From NCBI GenBank assembly GCA_050732775.1, contig JBOHRN010000023.1:35499-99498 (forward strand): a stretch of 64,000 bases of DNA, written 5' to 3'. The DNA is from JBOHRN01 sp050732775 (GTDB lineage: Bacteria > Gemmatimonadota > Gemmatimonadetes > Longimicrobiales > Longimicrobiaceae). A model generated the notes under the pieces. It saw only the letters and a program-made list of their open reading frames with translations, made no database searches and had not been told where the DNA came from. Made by a program: the position numbers and the translations under genes. Shown in pieces: positions 41,282 to 49,188 of the stretch (within the stretch, counting starts at the first letter, position 1; the number at the start of each line of letters is the position of its first letter).

Positions 41282-44200
41282 TCAACCTCCCGCGCTGAAG
41301 TACTTGGCCGCCGGGTGGTGTACCACCAGAGCGGCGGTAGACTGCTCCGGGTCGAGCTGCCAGGCGCTGGTTAGCTTTACCCCGATAGCATCCTCCACCG
41401 GAAGGAGTTCGAAGAGGAGCTGGTGCTGTTCGAGGTCGGGGCAGGCGGGGTACCCCCAAGAGTAGCGGAGCCCTCTGGGCCCGTTCATCCCCAGTTCGCC
41501 GCGCACCCGGCGGTTTACCAGCTCGGCCGCGCCCTCGGCCGCCTGCACGCTGAAGCCGTGGAGGTAGTAGCCCTCGCTGTAATCGGCGCGCGCACTCTTC
41601 TCGGCCACGAACTCCCCGGCGCTGTCACCGCTGGTTACCACCTGGAAGATAGCCAGGTCGGCGGGGCGCCCTTCCTCTAGCGGCCGGAAGTAGTCGGCCA
41701 GGCAGAGACGTTCCCGGTCATCCTGGCGGGGAAAGCGGAAGCGCCCGATCTCCTGGCTCTTCTCCGCCGGGTCGAAGACCACCAACTGGTCACCGTCGCG
41801 CCCCGCCGGAAAGTAGCCGTACACCGCCCGCGGCCGCAGCCACCCCCGGCTGCGCGCCTCCACCGTGTAACGGGCGAGACGCGGTTCGAACTCTTCGCTC
41901 ACCAGACGCTCCCACTCCTCCCCCTTGAGGTTCTTGGCCCCCCACTGCATGCGGTAGAGGGTGTTCCGGTCGATACACGCCACCACCTCGTCCAGCGGCA
42001 GCCCGGGTAGCGCCTTGAACCCCCAGAAGGGCGGCTCGGGAACGTCAGCGAGGGGGAGCGAAGCTTCGCTTGCGGCGGGGCGGTGCCGATGCGCCTGCGC
42101 CTTACGCTTCGAATACTCGCGGCCGCGGCGCACCATCTCCCGGTTGTGCGCGAGCACGAAGCCCTCACGCTGGCCGCCCTGGAGCTGGTCCATGGTAGCC
42201 AGACCTGCGAAGGCGTCTTTACAGTAGAACATCCCGGCCGGGTAAACTTCGCTCTCTCCGATCTCGGCTGCGCTCCGCACGAAGCTCGGGTTGATGGCCG
42301 CGCCGCCGACCAGCAGCGGGTAATTCAGACCCCTCTTATGTAGCTCCCGCGCGCACAGCGGCATCTGCTTAGAGGTAGAGACCAGCAACGCGGAGAGGCC
42401 GATGGCGTCGGCGTTGACCTCCTCGGCTTTCTCGACAATGGTATTTACCGGAACCTGTTTGCCCAGGTCGAATACGGTGTATCCGTTGTTGGTCAGGATG
42501 GTGTTGACCAGCGACTTGCCGATGTCGTGCACGTCGCCGTAGACGGTCGCGAGGACTACCTTCCCCTTACTCTGCCCCGCTTTCTTTTCCAAGAAATTCT
42601 CCAGCCGCGCGACGGCCTTTTTCATTACCTCGGCCGATTGCAACACGAAGGGGAGGATCAGCTCCCCGGCGCCAAACTTGTCTCCCACCTCCTTCATGGC
42701 CGGCAGCAGGACGTGGTTGAGAACGGGCACGGCGCCGAGCTTCTCCACCGCCCGGTCGATCAGCTCCTCTACCCCTTCCTTTTTGCGGTGCAGTATTTTC
42801 CAGTGCAGCGCCTCCTCCGGCTGCATCTCCGCCGTAGGGTCGGCCGCGGTCTCCGCGCCGGCCGGCTTACCCTGGTAAAAGGCGATGAACTCGGCCAGGG
42901 GGTCTTTGTCTTCCGTGCGCCGGTCAAAGATCAGCTGGTTCGCGAGTTCCCGCTCCTCCTCCGGAATCTCTGCGTAAGGGCGTATGTGCGCCGGGTTGAT
43001 AATGGCGGCGTCGAGCCCCGCCTCCACCGCGTGGTAGAGAAAAACGGAGTTGAGCACCGCGCGGGCCTGCGGCCCGAGGCCAAAGGAGACGTTGGAGACG
43101 CCGAGCGTGGTGAGCACGCCTGGCAGTTCGCGTTTGATGGCGGCGATGCCCTCGATGGTCTCCAAGGCGGAGCGGCGAAACTCTTCGTCGCCCGTGGCCA
43201 GCGTAAAGGTGAGCGCGTCAAAGAGGAGCGCGTCGGGCGCGAGGCCGTACTCCTCCGTGGCGATGCGGTGGATCTTTTTAGCCACCGTTACTTTGTCGGC
43301 CGCCGTCTTCGCCATCCCCCCGACCTGGTTGTCGATGGTCAGGGCGATCACCGCCGCTCCGTGCGCGGCGACGTGGGGGAGCACGGCGTCGATGCGCTCG
43401 CGGCCGTTCTCCAGGTTGATCGAGTTGACCAGGGCGCGCCCGGGCGACTGCTCGAGTGCCGCCTCGATCACTTCCGACTCGGTGGAGTCGATCGAAAGCG
43501 GCGAGTCCACCCCCTGCGAGAGGAGCTTGACTAGGGTGCGCATCTGCCCGGCCTCATCCTGCCGCTCGGTGAGGGCCACGCACACGTCCAGGAGGTGCGC
43601 CCCGCTCTCCGTTTGCTGGCGGGCTACCTCTAGCACCCCGTCGTAGTCGTCGGCGAGGAGCAGCTTCTTGACCTTGCGGCTCCCCTGCGCGTTGACCCGC
43701 TCTCCGATCATGGTGGGGCGCGGCTCCTGCGCCAAGTCGCTCGCGCGGATGGCCGAGGAGAGCCGGGGGACGTATGCGACCACGCGCTTGCCAGGCGGGC
43801 GGCCGCCGACCCGGGAGACCAGCTCGCTGATGTGCTCGGGCGTGGTGCCGCAGCACCCGCCCACCACGCTGACCCCGAACTCCTCTACGAACTCCTCCAG
43901 TTCCTCGGCGAAGGGAACCGGCTCCATGGGGTAGACGGCCACCCCGCCCTGGTTGTGCGGAATACCCGCGTTGGGAATGACGGAGATGGGGAGCCGGGAG
44001 TTCTCGCCCAGGTAGCGGACGGACTGCCGCATATGCTCCGGGCCGGTCGAGCAGTTGAGGCCGATAACGTCGGGACGGAGCGCCTCCAGGGTCACGAGCG
44101 CGGCGCCGATATCGGTGCCCAGGAGCATGCGGCCCGAAGTGTCTAGGGTAACCTGCACCTGTAGGGCAACGGGGCGTCCGGCCTCCCGGATGGCGCGCCG

Positions 44201-44749
44201 GCAGCCGAAGATCGCCGCCTTTGCCTCCAAGATGTCTTGCGAAGTCTCGATCAGGAGCAGGTCCACTCCGCCTTCGACCAACCCCCGCGCCTGTTCCTCG
44301 AAGACGGGGACCAGCTCGGCGAAGGTAACGTTGCCCAGCGTGGGGTCAGAGGCAGAGGGCAGGAGCCCGGAGGGACCGATGGAGCCGGCCACGAAGCGGG
44401 GCCGTTCGCGCGTAGAAAAGCGTTCTGCCACTTGCCGCGCGAGCGCGGCGGCCGCCAGGTTGATCTGGTGCACGCACTGGTGCAGATCGTACTCCCGCAG
44501 CGTGATGCGGTTGGACCGGAAAGTGTCGGTCTCAACCACGTCGCACCCGGCCTCCAGGAACGAGGCGTGGACCTCTTCGATCAGCTCCGGTTTGGAGATC
44601 ACCAGGTAGTCGTTACACCCCTCCAAGGCTTCACCGCCGAAGTCCGCGGCGGAGAGCCCGTACCCCTGGACCGACGTCCCCATGGCGCCGTCGAAGACCA
44701 CTACGGCGGCGGCCACTCTTTCCAGGTAGGGGTTTTTTGAACTCGCCAT
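41282..44749 (-). CDS. metH: Cobalamin-dependent methionine synthase
   Basis: A 1155-residue MetH with all four modules in order. The homocysteine domain has FDGAMGTSVQGYG, GLNCSTGPEHM and GGCCGTTPEHI zinc cysteines. The methyl-THF domain follows (PTMIGERVNAQGSRKVKKLL; DGVLEVARQQ; ALTIDNQVGGMAKTA). The cobalamin domain has YGDVHDIGKSLVNTIL, the Asp-x-His-x-x-Gly lower-ligand motif. The reactivation domain binds S-adenosylmethionine (RYSWGYPACPDLEQHQ). ATG at 44749 is used, because further upstream the frame crosses the riboswitch-like leader and its promoter. Expression is probably controlled by that leader. It is followed in the operon by the methyltransferase-MTHFR fusion. Confidence 0.96.
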   Translation of the reverse strand: MASSKNPYLERVAAAVVVFDGAMGTSVQGYGLSAADFGGEALEGCNDYLVISKPELIEEVHASFLEAGCDVVETDTFRSNRITLREYDLHQCVHQINLAAAALARQVAERFSTRERPRFVAGSIGPSGLLPSASDPTLGNVTFAELVPVFEEQARGLVEGGVDLLLIETSQDILEAKAAIFGCRRAIREAGRPVALQVQVTLDTSGRMLLGTDIGAALVTLEALRPDVIGLNCSTGPEHMRQSVRYLGENSRLPISVIPNAGIPHNQGGVAVYPMEPVPFAEELEEFVEEFGVSVVGGCCGTTPEHISELVSRVGGRPPGKRVVAYVPRLSSAIRASDLAQEPRPTMIGERVNAQGSRKVKKLLLADDYDGVLEVARQQTESGAHLLDVCVALTERQDEAGQMRTLVKLLSQGVDSPLSIDSTESEVIEAALEQSPGRALVNSINLENGRERIDAVLPHVAAHGAAVIALTIDNQVGGMAKTAADKVTVAKKIHRIATEEYGLAPDALLFDALTFTLATGDEEFRRSALETIEGIAAIKRELPGVLTTLGVSNVSFGLGPQARAVLNSVFLYHAVEAGLDAAIINPAHIRPYAEIPEEERELANQLIFDRRTEDKDPLAEFIAFYQGKPAGAETAADPTAEMQPEEALHWKILHRKKEGVEELIDRAVEKLGAVPVLNHVLLPAMKEVGDKFGAGELILPFVLQSAEVMKKAVARLENFLEKKAGQSKGKVVLATVYGDVHDIGKSLVNTILTNNGYTVFDLGKQVPVNTIVEKAEEVNADAIGLSALLVSTSKQMPLCARELHKRGLNYPLLVGGAAINPSFVRSAAEIGESEVYPAGMFYCKDAFAGLATMDQLQGGQREGFVLAHNREMVRRGREYSKRKAQAHRHRPAASEASLPLADVPEPPFWGFKALPGLPLDEVVACIDRNTLYRMQWGAKNLKGEEWERLVSEEFEPRLARYTVEARSRGWLRPRAVYGYFPAGRDGDQLVVFDPAEKSQEIGRFRFPRQDDRERLCLADYFRPLEEGRPADLAIFQVVTSGDSAGEFVAEKSARADYSEGYYLHGFSVQAAEGAAELVNRRVRGELGMNGPRGLRYSWGYPACPDLEQHQLLFELLPVEDAIGVKLTSAWQLDPEQSTAALVVHHPAAKYFSAGG

Positions 44750-44768
44750 CTTTCGCCCCGTGGCAATG

Positions 44769-44805
44769 AAAAAGGCCCCGCGGCTCTCATCAGCCAGGGG
44801 GCCTT
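44769..44805 (-). terminator. Intrinsic terminator in the metH leader
   Basis: Minus-strand hairpin: outer arms AAGGCCCC / GGGGCCTT with an inner GGCT / AGCC stem around loop GATGAG, followed by TTTTT, ending 20 nt before the metH ATG. A strong terminator between promoter and gene implies attenuation, with the SAM-II-like element directly upstream as the natural sensor. Confidence 0.85.
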
Positions 44806-44821
44806 GTAAGTCCAAGGAGTA

Positions 44822-44880
44822 TCCCGGCATTTTAGCATTTTTTTTTAGGTGGTTGCAAGCAGCCGCAAATCTCTCCACCG
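44822..44880 (-). promoter_or_regulatory. SAM-II-like riboswitch aptamer
   Basis: Minus strand. P1 pairs GGTGG (44879-44875) with CCACC (44852-44848). The loop contains ATTTG and GCTTGCAA. After a run of nine A comes GCTAAAA (44836-44830). Then GCCG (44828-44825) can pair with CGGC in the P1 loop (44865-44862), forming the classic H-type pseudoknot. The ATTT, TTGCAA and GCTAAA elements and their order match the SAM-II (SAM_alpha) class and the related SAM-V. It lies between a promoter and a terminator, upstream of metH. High S-adenosylmethionine should switch expression off. Confidence 0.78.
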
Positions 44881-44907
44881 TACCGCCACTCGAATTGTGA
44901 CGCAGGA

Positions 44908-44936
44908 AGTATACACACTTTCTGTATCCCGCGCAA
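44908..44936 (-). promoter_or_regulatory. Sigma70-like promoter of metH
   Basis: Minus strand TTGCGC (44936-44931), 17-bp spacer, TATACT (44913-44908). The start point near 44901 puts the riboswitch aptamer at about +20 and the ATG about 150 nt downstream. Confidence 0.65.
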
Positions 44937-44985
44937 TAGTACCGTAGCTGGTACCCGGGGCACGCATGGGGCCCCTGTGGTGTTT

Positions 44986-45010
44986 TACCGGTGTTGGCGC
45001 GCCACCGGTA
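44986..45010. repeat. Palindromic element between metH and moeZ promoters
   Basis: Inverted repeat TACCGGTG / CACCGGTA (8-bp arms, 9-nt gap) with an overlapping perfect 10-bp palindrome TGGCGCGCCA in its centre. It lies between the divergent metH and moeZ promoters. It could be an operator or an RNA hairpin; no regulator is recognised. Apart from this, the riboswitch, promoters and terminator, I see nothing else in the 323-nt gap 44750-45072. Confidence 0.45.
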
Positions 45011-45055
45011 CCCTTTCCGCCCTGGGCGGGCGGCGGTGCCTAGCCGGCTGCAGAG

Positions 45056-45061
45056 TATAAT
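45056..45061 (+). promoter_or_regulatory. -10 box of moeZ, giving a nearly leaderless mRNA
   Basis: A perfect TATAAT ends 11 nt before the ATG at 45073, so transcription would begin within about 4 nt of the start codon. No good -35 is seen 17 nt upstream (CGGTGC), and no ribosome site precedes the ATG. Confidence 0.5.
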
Positions 45062-45072
45062 GGAACTTCGCG

Positions 45073-46251
45073 ATGAAGCCAAAAAGTAACGACCTACCCG
45101 GCCTGACCCGGGAAGAGACGCTCCGCTACAGCCGCCACCTGGTGATCCCCGAGGTCGGCAAAGAGGGGCAGTCGAAGCTCAAGCGGGCGCGGGTGCTGGT
45201 GGTGGGGGCGGGCGGACTCGGCTCGCCCCTCGCGCTCTACCTGGCGGCCGCCGGCGTGGGCACCCTCGGGGTGGCCGACTTCGACCAAGTGGATCTCAGC
45301 AACCTGCAACGGCAGGTGCTCCACGGCACTTCGGACCTGGGGCGCAGCAAGCTGGACTCGGCGCGGGAGCGGCTGCGGGAGATCAACCCGCACGTGCGGG
45401 TAGTCCCGCACGCGCTCCGGCTCACCAGCCAGAACGCGCTGGAGCTGTTGGAAGCGTACGACGTGGTGGCCGACGGCAGCGACAACTTTCCCACCCGCTA
45501 CCTGGTCAACGACGCCTGCGCCCTGCTGGGAAAGCCGAACGTGTACGGCTCCATTTTTCGCTTCGAGGGCCAGCTCTCCGTCTTCTGGGCCCAGAAGGGA
45601 CCTTGCTACCGCTGCCTTTTCCGCGAGCCGCCCCCGCCGGGGCTGGTGCCCTCGTGCGCCGAGGCCGGCGTGCTAGGCGTGCTCCCAGGCATCATCGGCT
45701 CGCTTCAAGCGCTGGAGGTCATCAAGCTGATCTTACAGATCGGGGAGCCGCTCATCGGCCGCCTGCTCCTCTTTGACGGACTCCCATTGCGCTGGCGGGA
45801 ACTCCAACTACGGAAAGACCCCGAGTGCCCGGTGTGTGGCGATAACCGCACCCTGCGCGAGCTAATCGACTACGAGGAGTTCTGCGGGACATCGGCAGCT
45901 TGCGCCGTTGAGCCCAGTGGGGACGGCGTCCCCGAGGTTACCGCCAGCGAGCTGAAAGAGCGCCTCGACCGGGGCGACCCGCTCACCATCGTCGACGTTC
46001 GCGAGCCGCACGAGTGGGAGATCGTCAACCTGGCTCGGTACGGAGCCCGGCTGATTCCGCTGGGGGAGCTCGAAGAGAGAACCGACGAGCTCGACAGCTC
46101 GGACGAGATCGTGTTGCACTGCCGGTCGGGCGGGCGCAGCAGCAAGGCCCTGCACAAGCTCCGGGAGGCGGGCTTCGACCGGCTCTGGAACCTCAAGGGG
46201 GGTGTCCTCGCTTGGGCCGACCAGGTGGACCCCTCACTACCCAAATACTAG
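45073..46251 (+). CDS. moeZ: Adenylyltransferase/sulfurtransferase MoeZ (MoeB-rhodanese)
   Basis: A 392-residue E1-like enzyme that adenylates and thiolates the C-terminal Gly-Gly of sulfur-carrier proteins (MoaD, ThiS, CysO type). The ThiF/MoeB domain spans residues 1 to about 265, with VLVVGAGGLGSPLALYLAAA as the ATP loop, the DLSNLQRQVLHGTSDLGRSK segment and two zinc CxxC pairs (CYRC and CPVC). A rhodanese domain fills the C-terminus from about residue 295, with the persulfide cysteine in VLHCRSGGRSSKALHKL. ATG start directly behind a TATAAT box. Divergent from metH. The carrier partner is not in this window. Confidence 0.93.
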   Translation: MKPKSNDLPGLTREETLRYSRHLVIPEVGKEGQSKLKRARVLVVGAGGLGSPLALYLAAAGVGTLGVADFDQVDLSNLQRQVLHGTSDLGRSKLDSARERLREINPHVRVVPHALRLTSQNALELLEAYDVVADGSDNFPTRYLVNDACALLGKPNVYGSIFRFEGQLSVFWAQKGPCYRCLFREPPPPGLVPSCAEAGVLGVLPGIIGSLQALEVIKLILQIGEPLIGRLLLFDGLPLRWRELQLRKDPECPVCGDNRTLRELIDYEEFCGTSAACAVEPSGDGVPEVTASELKERLDRGDPLTIVDVREPHEWEIVNLARYGARLIPLGELEERTDELDSSDEIVLHCRSGGRSSKALHKLREAGFDRLWNLKGGVLAWADQVDPSLPKY

Positions 46252-46269
46252 CGGGGCGTTGAAGAACAG

Positions 46270-47367
46270 CTAGGGAGGCGGAGCGTATACCCCTTCTGCT
46301 GCCCTCTCACCCGCCGGGGTAGCGACCTCAAGGCTGGCCAGCGCCTCGCCGGCGGCTTGCTCCACCTCGGCCACCACCCGCAGCTCGATCTCCTCCAGCC
46401 GGCCGCGGCCGACCCCTTCTGCTTGCAACCACGCTTCGTAAAGCCCAATGGGGTCTCGCCGGCCCCACTGCTCGAAAAGCTCCGCGTCAAAAGTCTCGCG
46501 CGCCTCGCGTTCGTCGTGGGTGGCGTGGCCGCCCATGCGGAAGGTCTCGGCCACCAGTAGGGTGACGCCCTCTCCCGCCCGCGCCCGCTCGGCGGCCAGC
46601 CGGGTGGCGGCGTAGGCGTCGAGGACGTGGTTGCCGTCGCAGCGCTCGCACGCTACCCCGTACATCTTGCCCCAGTGGGCAAAGTCGCCCCGGCTGTGCT
46701 GGTCGAGCCGGGTGCCCAGCGCCACCTGGTTGTTCTGGATAACCACGATCGCGGGGAGCCGCAGCACGCCCGCCAGGTTGACGCCTTCGTGAAACGCCCC
46801 GGTCTTGGTGCCGCCGTCGCCTATCCAGGTAAGAGCCACCCGCTCTTCTCCCTGCTGCTTGAAGCTGAGGGCGACTCCGGTCGTGACCGGCACCACATCG
46901 CCGACCTGGGAGATGGGCGCCACCACGCCCTTTGACAGATCCCCGATGTGGAGGTCGCGCCCCGCCGCGGGAGAGTCCTCCGTGCCCAGGTAGCTGCGCA
47001 GCATGTCGGCTAGCGGCATACCCATCTCGTGGCAGGCGCCCGCGTTGCGGATCATGGGAGCCACCACGTCGCCCGGCTGTTCGCGCCTGAGAGCGTGGAC
47101 GGGACCCACGGTCGACGCCTCCTCGCCCGTGCCCAGCCACGCCTTGGAAATGACCCCGCCCTTGACCCAGCGCTTGAGCTGCACGTCGTGCAGCCGATTG
47201 CGCAGCAGCCCAGCGTAAAGAGAGAGCAAGGAGTCTTCGTCGAGAGAACGGACCTCTTGCTCGCGCGGCCGGTCGGCCGAAACCCGCAGGCGGTACTCCT
47301 CGACCACTTTCGGGTCGGGCACCCAGTCCCGATACTCGGGCGGGTCGTAGGCGGCGTAGCGCTTCAC
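46270..47367 (-). CDS. TPP-dependent 2-oxoacid dehydrogenase E1 component, alpha subunit
   Basis: A 365-residue E1 alpha of pyruvate or branched-chain 2-oxoacid dehydrogenase. The thiamine-diphosphate motif runs from TWIGDGGTKTGAFHEGVNLA to IVVIQNNQVALGTRL. The phosphorylation-loop region (ETFRMGGHATHDER) and the start region with YRDWVPD fit the family. GTG start, 19 nt behind the HIT gene. E1 beta, E2 and E3 are not adjacent, so the substrate cannot be told from context. The alpha subunit would need a beta subunit encoded elsewhere. Confidence 0.88.
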   Translation of the reverse strand: MKRYAAYDPPEYRDWVPDPKVVEEYRLRVSADRPREQEVRSLDEDSLLSLYAGLLRNRLHDVQLKRWVKGGVISKAWLGTGEEASTVGPVHALRREQPGDVVAPMIRNAGACHEMGMPLADMLRSYLGTEDSPAAGRDLHIGDLSKGVVAPISQVGDVVPVTTGVALSFKQQGEERVALTWIGDGGTKTGAFHEGVNLAGVLRLPAIVVIQNNQVALGTRLDQHSRGDFAHWGKMYGVACERCDGNHVLDAYAATRLAAERARAGEGVTLLVAETFRMGGHATHDEREARETFDAELFEQWGRRDPIGLYEAWLQAEGVGRGRLEEIELRVVAEVEQAAGEALASLEVATPAGERAAEGVYAPPP

Positions 47368-47386
47368 CGGGGTAGCATGGCTCGAC

Positions 47387-47842
47387 TCATCCTTCCTCCG
47401 CGTCCTCCCGGATGCACTGGCCTATGCGCACGGCCATGACGTCGAGCTGGGAGCGCGAGGGCACCTCGGCGTCGGGGTGAGGGAGCTGGAGGGGAAAGGG
47501 CTCTCCCTCCGGCACCGGGATCAGGTGGAGGTGAAAGTGAAAGACGTCCTGGCCGCCGTGCGCCCCGTTGGGCGAGAACAGGTTGATGGCCCGGCACCCG
47601 GTCGCCTTGCGGAGTCCGGGCATGATGCGCCGGGCCACGGCGAAGGCGCGGGCGGCCAGCTCCTCGGGCACGTAGAAAAGGTTCTTGAAGTGCTCCTTGG
47701 GTACCACCAGAAGGTGGCCGGGGTGGAGGGGCTGGACGTCCAGGAAGGCGATGACCTCCTGGTCCTCGTGGATCACGCTCACCGTCTCGTCTCCGCCGAT
47801 GATGCGACAGAAGACGCAGGCGGGGTTCTGGTCAAGGTTCAT
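47387..47842 (-). CDS. HIT family nucleotide-binding protein
   Basis: A 151-residue histidine-triad hydrolase. CVFCRIIGGDETVSVIHEDQ gives the N-terminal zinc-type Cys pair. PLHPGHLLVVPKEHFKNLF is the conserved middle, and VFHFHLHLIPV is the His-x-His-x-His catalytic triad. Such proteins hydrolyse AMP-linked or dinucleoside substrates. It appears to be the first gene of a pair with the E1 alpha gene downstream, though no functional link is known. ATG start. Confidence 0.92.
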   Translation of the reverse strand: MNLDQNPACVFCRIIGGDETVSVIHEDQEVIAFLDVQPLHPGHLLVVPKEHFKNLFYVPEELAARAFAVARRIMPGLRKATGCRAINLFSPNGAHGGQDVFHFHLHLIPVPEGEPFPLQLPHPDAEVPSRSQLDVMAVRIGQCIREDAEEG

Positions 47843-47938
47843 GCTCCTCCGCGGGGCTGGATGGCACGCCGGTTCGCAAGACGCTTGCCGAAAGATAACC
47901 TGGAGGCCAGATTCCCGCCTCCGTTTAGCGCAAACGAT

Positions 47939-48601
47939 ATGGAGACCCCCCGCCCCCCGCTTACGCCGCCCTCGCCGCCCACCGAGCGGGCGACGGTATC
48001 GCCCGTGCTTCCGCTGCTCCTGCTCAAGACGGTGCGCGACATGGACCTACCGCCGGAGTTCCTGGAAGAGGAGAATCTGTACGCGAGCATGCCCCGCCGC
48101 TTCGGGCTCAACCAGGTGGTAAACGCCCAGATCGACCGTTTCCAAGAGGAAGTCAGGCGGGGCCGGCCGCAACCCGACGCGGTGGTCACGGACCTGGTCC
48201 GCCTGGTGATCCGCCGCCCCGACGCCGAGGAGGTGTTCGAGGAGGCGGGCCGGGGAGTGGCGCGGCACTTCTGGGAGCGGCGGCCGGCGCCGCTCCGCAA
48301 GCTCATCCGGCTACTCCCCGCCGGACTTTCCCTGCGGCTGGCCTGCCAGGAGCTGGAGCGGCTGCTGGAAGAGATCGCCGGGCGGGGCCGCGCCGAGTTG
48401 GAAGGTGGGGGTGAACGCCTAGTTATCCACGACTGCCTGGGCGTGATGGCCGATCCGGGCGGGGCGGCTTGCGCCTTGTACGCGGGCGCGGCGAGCGAAC
48501 TCTTCGGCTGCTACACGGGCAAGGACTACCGGGCCCGTCACTTCCGCTGCGGGGCGAGGGGCGACGACAGCTGCGAGTGGCGTATCTACGAAAACGCCTG
48601 A
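47939..48601 (+). CDS. V4R-domain-like protein, function unknown
   Basis: A 220-residue soluble protein. A Pro/Thr-rich N-terminus (about 25 residues) is followed by a helical region (DRFQEEVRRGRPQPDAVVTD). The C-terminal half ends with CLGVMADPGGAACALYAGAA, then GKDYRARHFRCGARGDDSCEWRI. The closing C-x-G-x-x-C pattern is typical of V4R/hydrocarbon-binding domains, which often serve as small-molecule sensors. I cannot identify the ligand. ATG at 47939 is used; the frame extends upstream, but only antisense to the HIT gene. Confidence 0.62.
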   Translation: METPRPPLTPPSPPTERATVSPVLPLLLLKTVRDMDLPPEFLEEENLYASMPRRFGLNQVVNAQIDRFQEEVRRGRPQPDAVVTDLVRLVIRRPDAEEVFEEAGRGVARHFWERRPAPLRKLIRLLPAGLSLRLACQELERLLEEIAGRGRAELEGGGERLVIHDCLGVMADPGGAACALYAGAASELFGCYTGKDYRARHFRCGARGDDSCEWRIYENA

Positions 48602-48636
48602 GCGGCGCCCGCGCCGATAGGGCTCCCTCTTAGCTA

Positions 48637-49170
48637 TTACTTTCTGCGCTTGTTGTACATCCAGCCGCGCTGGATGGAGCGCGGCTCCTCCACGGTCACG
48701 AAAGCGTCGGGGTCCCAGACGGTGATTTGGCGCAACGCCTCGCGTAGATGCCGGCGCCGGAGCACGGCGTGAATCACCTCGACCGGACCCTCCCTGCCGT
48801 GGCCCGAGAACTCGGTCACGCCGAACCCTTGCTGGCGCAGCGCCTCGGCTATTTCGACTCCGCCGTGCTTGGAGACCACGTGCAGGATGGACACGCCCAC
48901 GGCGATCTTCTCCTCGATCCATAGCCCCACCATGGTGCCCGAGCTGAAGCCGGCCGCGTAGCCGAGCACGTGCAGGGGAGAGCCGAGGTGCTGGATGGCC
49001 TGCCCCGCGGCCACGATCCAGATCAAAATCTCGAAGAAACCGATGGCCGGGGCCACGAACTTCTTTCCCCGCACCGCCAGCAGCATGCGCACCGTGGCCA
49101 GGGAGACGTCCACGATGCGCAGCCCAAAGATAACCAGGGGGCCGAACGGCCCCGCGAAGAGAGCTTCCAA
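48637..49170 (-). CDS. DUF2179/UPF0316-type membrane protein
   Basis: A 177-residue protein with three N-terminal membrane helices (LVIFGLRIVDVSLATVRMLL is the family's signature start; FFEILIWIVAAGQAIQH). A cytoplasmic DUF2179-like alpha/beta domain follows (HGGVEIAEALRQQGFGVTEF; AVLRRRHLREALRQI). The C-terminal domain is a PII-like fold in related proteins. Role unknown. TTG start, 18 nt after the stop of the DHH phosphoesterase gene, so it is likely the last gene of the receiver-EAL-DHH operon. Confidence 0.85.
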   Translation of the reverse strand: MEALFAGPFGPLVIFGLRIVDVSLATVRMLLAVRGKKFVAPAIGFFEILIWIVAAGQAIQHLGSPLHVLGYAAGFSSGTMVGLWIEEKIAVGVSILHVVSKHGGVEIAEALRQQGFGVTEFSGHGREGPVEVIHAVLRRRHLREALRQITVWDPDAFVTVEEPRSIQRGWMYNKRRK

Positions 49171-49188
49171 ACTACCTGGGCGGGGGTT

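Noticed and set aside
42527..43534. A 335-codon plus-strand open frame within metH
   Set aside because: Shadow of the metH pterin and cobalamin domains; the composition mirrors reverse-strand codons.
44750..44805. CTGATGAG in the metH terminator loop with CGAAA further on, resembling a hammerhead ribozyme core
   Set aside because: The two core pieces are about 35 nt apart with the terminator's 3' arm between them, and no stem II or stem III pairing can be drawn. The CTGATGAG is explained as terminator stem and loop.
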